A stretch of 64,000 bases of DNA from Oceanobacillus timonensis (lineage in GTDB: Bacteria > Bacillota > Bacilli > Bacillales > Amphibacillaceae), in assembly GCF_900166635.1 (NCBI RefSeq), contig NZ_LT800497.1, positions 2,136,378 to 2,200,377 on the forward strand, in the 5' to 3' direction. Positions 60,924 through 64,000 of this stretch are shown one piece after another (positions within the stretch are counted from its first letter, which is position 1; each line of letters opens with the position of its first letter). The position numbers were made by a program, and so were the translations under genes. Below the pieces are notes generated by a model. It did not search any database and was not told where the DNA came from. It worked only from the letters and a program-made list of their open reading frames with translations.

Positions 60924-61142
60924 TCAGGACAAGTCGTTTTGGACTCCTGACTCTAAGGATGATATCATTTCCTGTTTTTCATTTTCATCGGAATGATTCC
61001 AAATCAGTTCAAAAAGAACGCCGAGTCCAGGCAGCATTTTTTCTTCTCCATTATTGATTGCATCTACAATGGTTGCTTCTAATTGTTCTTGATCATTATT
61101 CGATATATTTGCGTAAATTGCTTTGCGGATATTTAAATCCAT
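60924..61142 (-). CDS. sspI: Small acid-soluble spore protein I
   Basis: A 72-residue minor spore protein made in the forespore. [20 protein letters not shown], then [20 protein letters not shown] and [20 protein letters not shown] match SspI over the full length. ATG 61142 follows AAGGAGTG; a GTG one codon earlier is too close. In B. subtilis sspI also lies beside ysgA and pheST. It confirms a spore former. Confidence 0.95.
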   Translation of the reverse strand: MDLNIRKAIYANISNNDQEQLEATIVDAINNGEEKMLPGLGVLFELIWNHSDENEKQEMISSLESGVQNDLS

Positions 61143-61236
61143 CACTTCTTCACTCCTTCATTTGTGATATTAAACGTAGTTTGACCAGAAGTTGTGCTTT
61201 TATGTATGATGTATGTAGAATTTAAAATTGGATAGG

Positions 61237-61983
61237 ATGAAAATAGTGATTACATCTGTGAAGAATGAGAAAATAAAGGATTTAAAAAAACTGCATCAAA
61301 GAAAATATCGAAAGCAAACGAATACGTTCTTAATTGAGGGCGAACATTTAATAGAAGAAGCACTGGCGAGTGATTGGACAACGACAGAAATTATTGTATC
61401 TGAAGAGGCTTCCATACCGGAGCCGGCAAAAAATCTGCCTGTCACAGAGGTAACGAAGCAGGTTTTTAAAGAACTTTCTTTTACTGCTTCGCCTCAAGGC
61501 GTGATGGCCGTGGTTGAAATAAAGACGGAAGAGGCAGTCAATGGAGAATTAGTTGTTTTATTGGATGCAGTCCAGGATCCAGGTAACGCCGGGACAATCA
61601 TACGTACTGCAGATGCGGCAGGAGCAGATAGCGTTATCCTGGGCAGCGGTTGTGTTGATTTATATAATGATAAAGTAATCCGGTCCACCCAAGGGTCTAT
61701 TTTCCACCTGCCTATTTTGCATGCTGACTTGGAGGAAGAAGTGGACCAGCTCAAAGAAGCGAATTACACTGTCTGGGCTACAGCTTTAGAACAGGCAGAG
61801 AATTACAAGAATCTGCCTGTTCCGTCAAAAACTGCGGTTATCTTTGGGAATGAAGGTGCCGGAGTAAAAGATTCTTTATTGGAAAAAGCAGATGAACGTG
61901 TCACCATTCCGATTTTCGGCAAAGCGGAGTCATTAAACGTCAGCATCGCGGCAGGCGTTTTGCTATATTATTTAAACAATTAG
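61237..61983 (+). CDS. ysgA: SpoU-family RNA 2'-O-methyltransferase, YsgA-like
   Basis: A 248-residue SPOUT methyltransferase that probably methylates 23S rRNA ribose with SAM. An N-terminal substrate-binding part (VKNEKIKDLKKLHQRKYRKQ, TNTFLIEGEHLIEEAL) precedes the trefoil-knot domain: LLDAVQDPGNAGTIIRTADA (motif 1), VIFGNEGAGVKDSLLEKAD (motif 2) and VTIPIFGKAESLNVSIAAGV (motif 3). Start is ATG 61237; GTG 61246 is an equally good alternative with AGGATG upstream. Gene order matches B. subtilis. Confidence 0.9.
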   Translation: MKIVITSVKNEKIKDLKKLHQRKYRKQTNTFLIEGEHLIEEALASDWTTTEIIVSEEASIPEPAKNLPVTEVTKQVFKELSFTASPQGVMAVVEIKTEEAVNGELVVLLDAVQDPGNAGTIIRTADAAGADSVILGSGCVDLYNDKVIRSTQGSIFHLPILHADLEEEVDQLKEANYTVWATALEQAENYKNLPVPSKTAVIFGNEGAGVKDSLLEKADERVTIPIFGKAESLNVSIAAGVLLYYLNN

Positions 61984-61985
61984 CC

Positions 61986-62014
61986 TTGCAATGGAGCGAT
62001 AATTTTTCTATAAT
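61986..62014 (+). promoter_or_regulatory. Promoter of pheST
   Basis: TTGCAA (61986-61991) and perfect TATAAT (62009-62014), 17 bases apart, upstream of the T-box leader. Confidence 0.8.
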
Positions 62015-62082
62015 AACTGTATTCCATCATAAATAAAAGGTTCTTTTTTACGATAAAAGGAACAAACAACAAAACGCAATGA

Positions 62083-62327
62083 AAGAGCAGGTAACTGTCC
62101 AAATAAATGATGCAGGGAAGAAATGCCTTGACTGGAAGCATTTCTATCATTTGGGATGATTACATTTCACTCTGGAGCGGACACTTAGACCATATACTAA
62201 TGTAAAGGTGATTCGGGCATGCCATCCGTTACGAGGCAAGAGTTGGATTGGATATATTTATCCGGTCAACAAGGGTGGTACCGCGACCATATAGCTTCGT
62301 CCCTTTTTTGGAGACGGAGCTTTTTTA
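62083..62327 (+). promoter_or_regulatory. T-box leader (phenylalanine) upstream of pheS
   Basis: The T-box bulge AAGGGTGGTACCGCG (62271-62285) follows a long stem I; a TTC phenylalanine codon at 62166-62168 within ACATTTCACTCTGG suits the specifier loop. The terminator AGCTTCGTCCC ... GGAGACGGAGCTTTTTT ends near 62327. Uncharged tRNA-Phe should relieve termination. Confidence 0.92.
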
Positions 62328-62382
62328 TGTTTCCAAAAGTCCATCAAAAACAGGAAAGTATTAAAAGGAGGTATTTGACGCA

Positions 62383-63417
62383 ATGAAGGAAGACTTGCAG
62401 GCGATTGAGCGTGAGGCTCTCGCAGCTATTGAACAAGCAGAAAACAGCCAGGATTTACAAGAGATGAAAGTAAAATACTTAGGTAAAAAAGGCTCTTTAA
62501 CAACTGTTCTACGTGGAATGGGAAAGCTTTCCAAGGAAGAGCGTCCCGTAATCGGGGAACTTGCCAATAATGTCCGCGCAACGATTACCGAAGCATTGGA
62601 CGCAAAAACAGAAAAAATGGAAAAAGCAGCTTTGAATAAGCAGTTGGAAGCTGAAACCATCGACGTGACATTACCTGGGAATCCGGTCCATGTCGGCGGC
62701 AGGCATTTATTAACAAGTATTATGGAAGAGATTGAGGATTTATTTATCGGGATGGGCTATGAAGTAAAAGAAGGCCCAGAAGTAGAAACGGATCACTACA
62801 ATTTTGAAAAATTAAATTTACCAAAAAATCATCCGGCACGTGATATGCAGGATACATTCTTTATTACGAATGAATTGCTTTTGCGTACACAAACATCTCC
62901 TGTACAAGCGCGGACCATGGAAGCGTATCAAGGGGAACGCCCGATTAAAATGATTTGCCCGGGGAAAGTGTACCGCCGCGATACGGATGACGCGACCCAT
63001 TCGCATCAATTCAGACAAATTGAAGGTTTAGTCGTGGATAAAAATATTACATTGAGTGATTTAAAAGGAACGTTGGATGTATTTGCGAAAAAAATGTTCG
63101 GGAAAGATCGCGAAATTCGTTTGCGGCCGTCTTTCTTCCCGTTCACAGAACCATCCGTGGAAATGGATGTGTCGTGTAAGGTGTGTCATGGAGCAGGGTG
63201 CTCTGTTTGTAAAAATACCGGCTGGATCGAAATTTTAGGCGGCGGCATGGTACACCCGCGTGTATTGGAAATGAGCGGTTATGATTCGTCTGTTTACAGC
63301 GGATTTGCATTCGGAATGGGACAGGAACGTATTGCGATGCTGAAATATGGGGTGAATGACATTCGTCATTTCTATACCAACGATGTCCGTTTCTTGTCAC
63401 AATATCATCAAGCGTAA
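62383..63417 (+). CDS. pheS: Phenylalanyl-tRNA synthetase alpha subunit
   Basis: 344 residues. N-terminal coiled coil ([20 protein letters not shown]), then class II core: motif 1 near [12 protein letters not shown], motif 2 [23 protein letters not shown], motif 3 [36 protein letters not shown] is part of the catalytic domain. It pairs with PheT as a heterotetramer. AGGAGGT lies upstream; pheT starts 21 bases after its stop. Confidence 0.97.
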   Translation: MKEDLQAIEREALAAIEQAENSQDLQEMKVKYLGKKGSLTTVLRGMGKLSKEERPVIGELANNVRATITEALDAKTEKMEKAALNKQLEAETIDVTLPGNPVHVGGRHLLTSIMEEIEDLFIGMGYEVKEGPEVETDHYNFEKLNLPKNHPARDMQDTFFITNELLLRTQTSPVQARTMEAYQGERPIKMICPGKVYRRDTDDATHSHQFRQIEGLVVDKNITLSDLKGTLDVFAKKMFGKDREIRLRPSFFPFTEPSVEMDVSCKVCHGAGCSVCKNTGWIEILGGGMVHPRVLEMSGYDSSVYSGFAFGMGQERIAMLKYGVNDIRHFYTNDVRFLSQYHQA

Positions 63418-63438
63418 GAGGAAGAAGGAGGAGAGGAC

Positions 63439-64000
63439 ATGCTTGTTTCTTATAATTGGTTACGAAACTATGTCAATTTAGACCAGGTAACACCGGAAGA
63501 ATTAGCGGAAAAAATAACACGGTCCGGTATTGAAGTAGAGGGAGTGGAATATCTGGCGCCTGCTCTCGAAAAAATTGTTGTTGGATATGTCACATCCTGC
63601 GAGAAGCATCCAGATGCAGATAAACTAAACCTATGCCAGGTGGATGTTGGAGAAGAGTCCCTGCAAATCGTCTGCGGAGCGCCAAATATTGCAGCTGGTC
63701 AAAAGGTTGCCGTGGCGAAACCCGGCGCCAAGCTTCCTGGTGGTATGAAAATTAAAAAAGCAAAGCTGCGCGGTGTAGAATCCAATGGCATGATTTGTTC
63801 TTTGCAGGAGCTTGGATTAGAAGAAAAATACGTTCCTGCCGACGTTGCAGAAGGTATTTTTGTCTTCCCTGAAGATGCAGCAGTTGGGGCGTCTGTACAA
63901 GAACTATTAAATTTAGATGACGCTGTGTTGGATTTAGATGTACTAGCGAATCGTCCAGATGCACTAAGTATGCTGGGTGTAGCGTATGAGGTAGCAGCTG
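63439..64000 (+). CDS. pheT: Phenylalanyl-tRNA synthetase beta subunit (5' part)
   Basis: The first 187 codons lie in the window. [20 protein letters not shown] starts the family; the tRNA-binding OB-fold ([20 protein letters not shown] to [15 protein letters not shown]) and the start of the B3/B4 region ([20 protein letters not shown]) follow. AAGGAGGAG lies upstream. It runs off the right edge without any defect. Confidence 0.97.
   Translation, partial: MLVSYNWLRNYVNLDQVTPEELAEKITRSGIEVEGVEYLAPALEKIVVGYVTSCEKHPDADKLNLCQVDVGEESLQIVCGAPNIAAGQKVAVAKPGAKLPGGMKIKKAKLRGVESNGMICSLQELGLEEKYVPADVAEGIFVFPEDAAVGASVQELLNLDDAVLDLDVLANRPDALSMLGVAYEVAA

Overview
The window is chromosomal DNA of a low-GC, spore-forming Firmicute of the family Bacillaceae. 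Gene content and order look closest to Oceanobacillus or a near relative; this is judged from protein character and synteny, not from a database search. Spore genes (sspI, a YjcZ-type microprotein, a Spo0E-like phosphatase) and the B. subtilis-like string phoP-phoR-polA-mutM-coaE-gapB-nrdR-dnaB-dnaI-ytxC-thrS-infC-rpmI-rplT-ysdA-ysdB-ysdC, then sspI-ysgA-pheS-pheT, support this. B. subtilis ytaF and speD are missing from the string.

Layout. 1-2050: start of a YuaF/NfeD-like gene with a sigma-W promoter, one copy of a 1574-bp IS1182-type element, and a Spo0E-like gene whose 3' end the element changed. 2214-8152: a sigma-54 activator facing rocA, proline dehydrogenase and putP, a proline-to-glutamate catabolic unit with a well-matched -24/-12 promoter. 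8387-16980: a type VII secretion LXG toxin island. A frameshifted full-length LXG toxin and its immunity gene are followed by two toxin tips that lack the LXG secretion domain. Each tip starts with the same stretch of the parent toxin, carries a different C-terminal domain, has its own immunity gene and is bounded by a repeated terminator hairpin. A second, identical, oppositely oriented IS copy sits inside this array. 18182-20943: a second LXG locus with an intact toxin and immunity gene, but both small partner genes carry disabling mutations.

21000-32600: accessory metabolism and envelope genes: htpX, a RocB-like peptidase, tatA, an Spx paralogue without its CxxC pair, metI under a SAM riboswitch, an extremely acidic membrane-anchored protein, type II NADH dehydrogenase, a VanW protein, a YceI protein, an orphan holin, and thiT under a TPP riboswitch. 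32860-52534: the conserved core (two-component system, DNA polymerase I, DNA repair, CoA synthesis, gluconeogenic GAPDH, replication initiation, ThrRS, IF3/L35/L20) with T-box, L20-leader, CcpN-like and sigma-W control sites. 52681-60415: a ring-cleaving dioxygenase homologue, glycerate kinase, a lytic transglycosylase and a four-gene ABC-2 exporter operon. 60924-64000: sspI, an rRNA methyltransferase, and pheS-pheT behind a T-box.

The most unusual feature is the LXG tip array. It looks like a recombination-fed store of alternative toxin tips and matching immunity genes for a type VII secreted antibacterial toxin. The two IS copies, the direct repeats and the frameshifted parent gene suggest the locus has been rearranging recently. 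No tRNA, rRNA or CRISPR array was seen.
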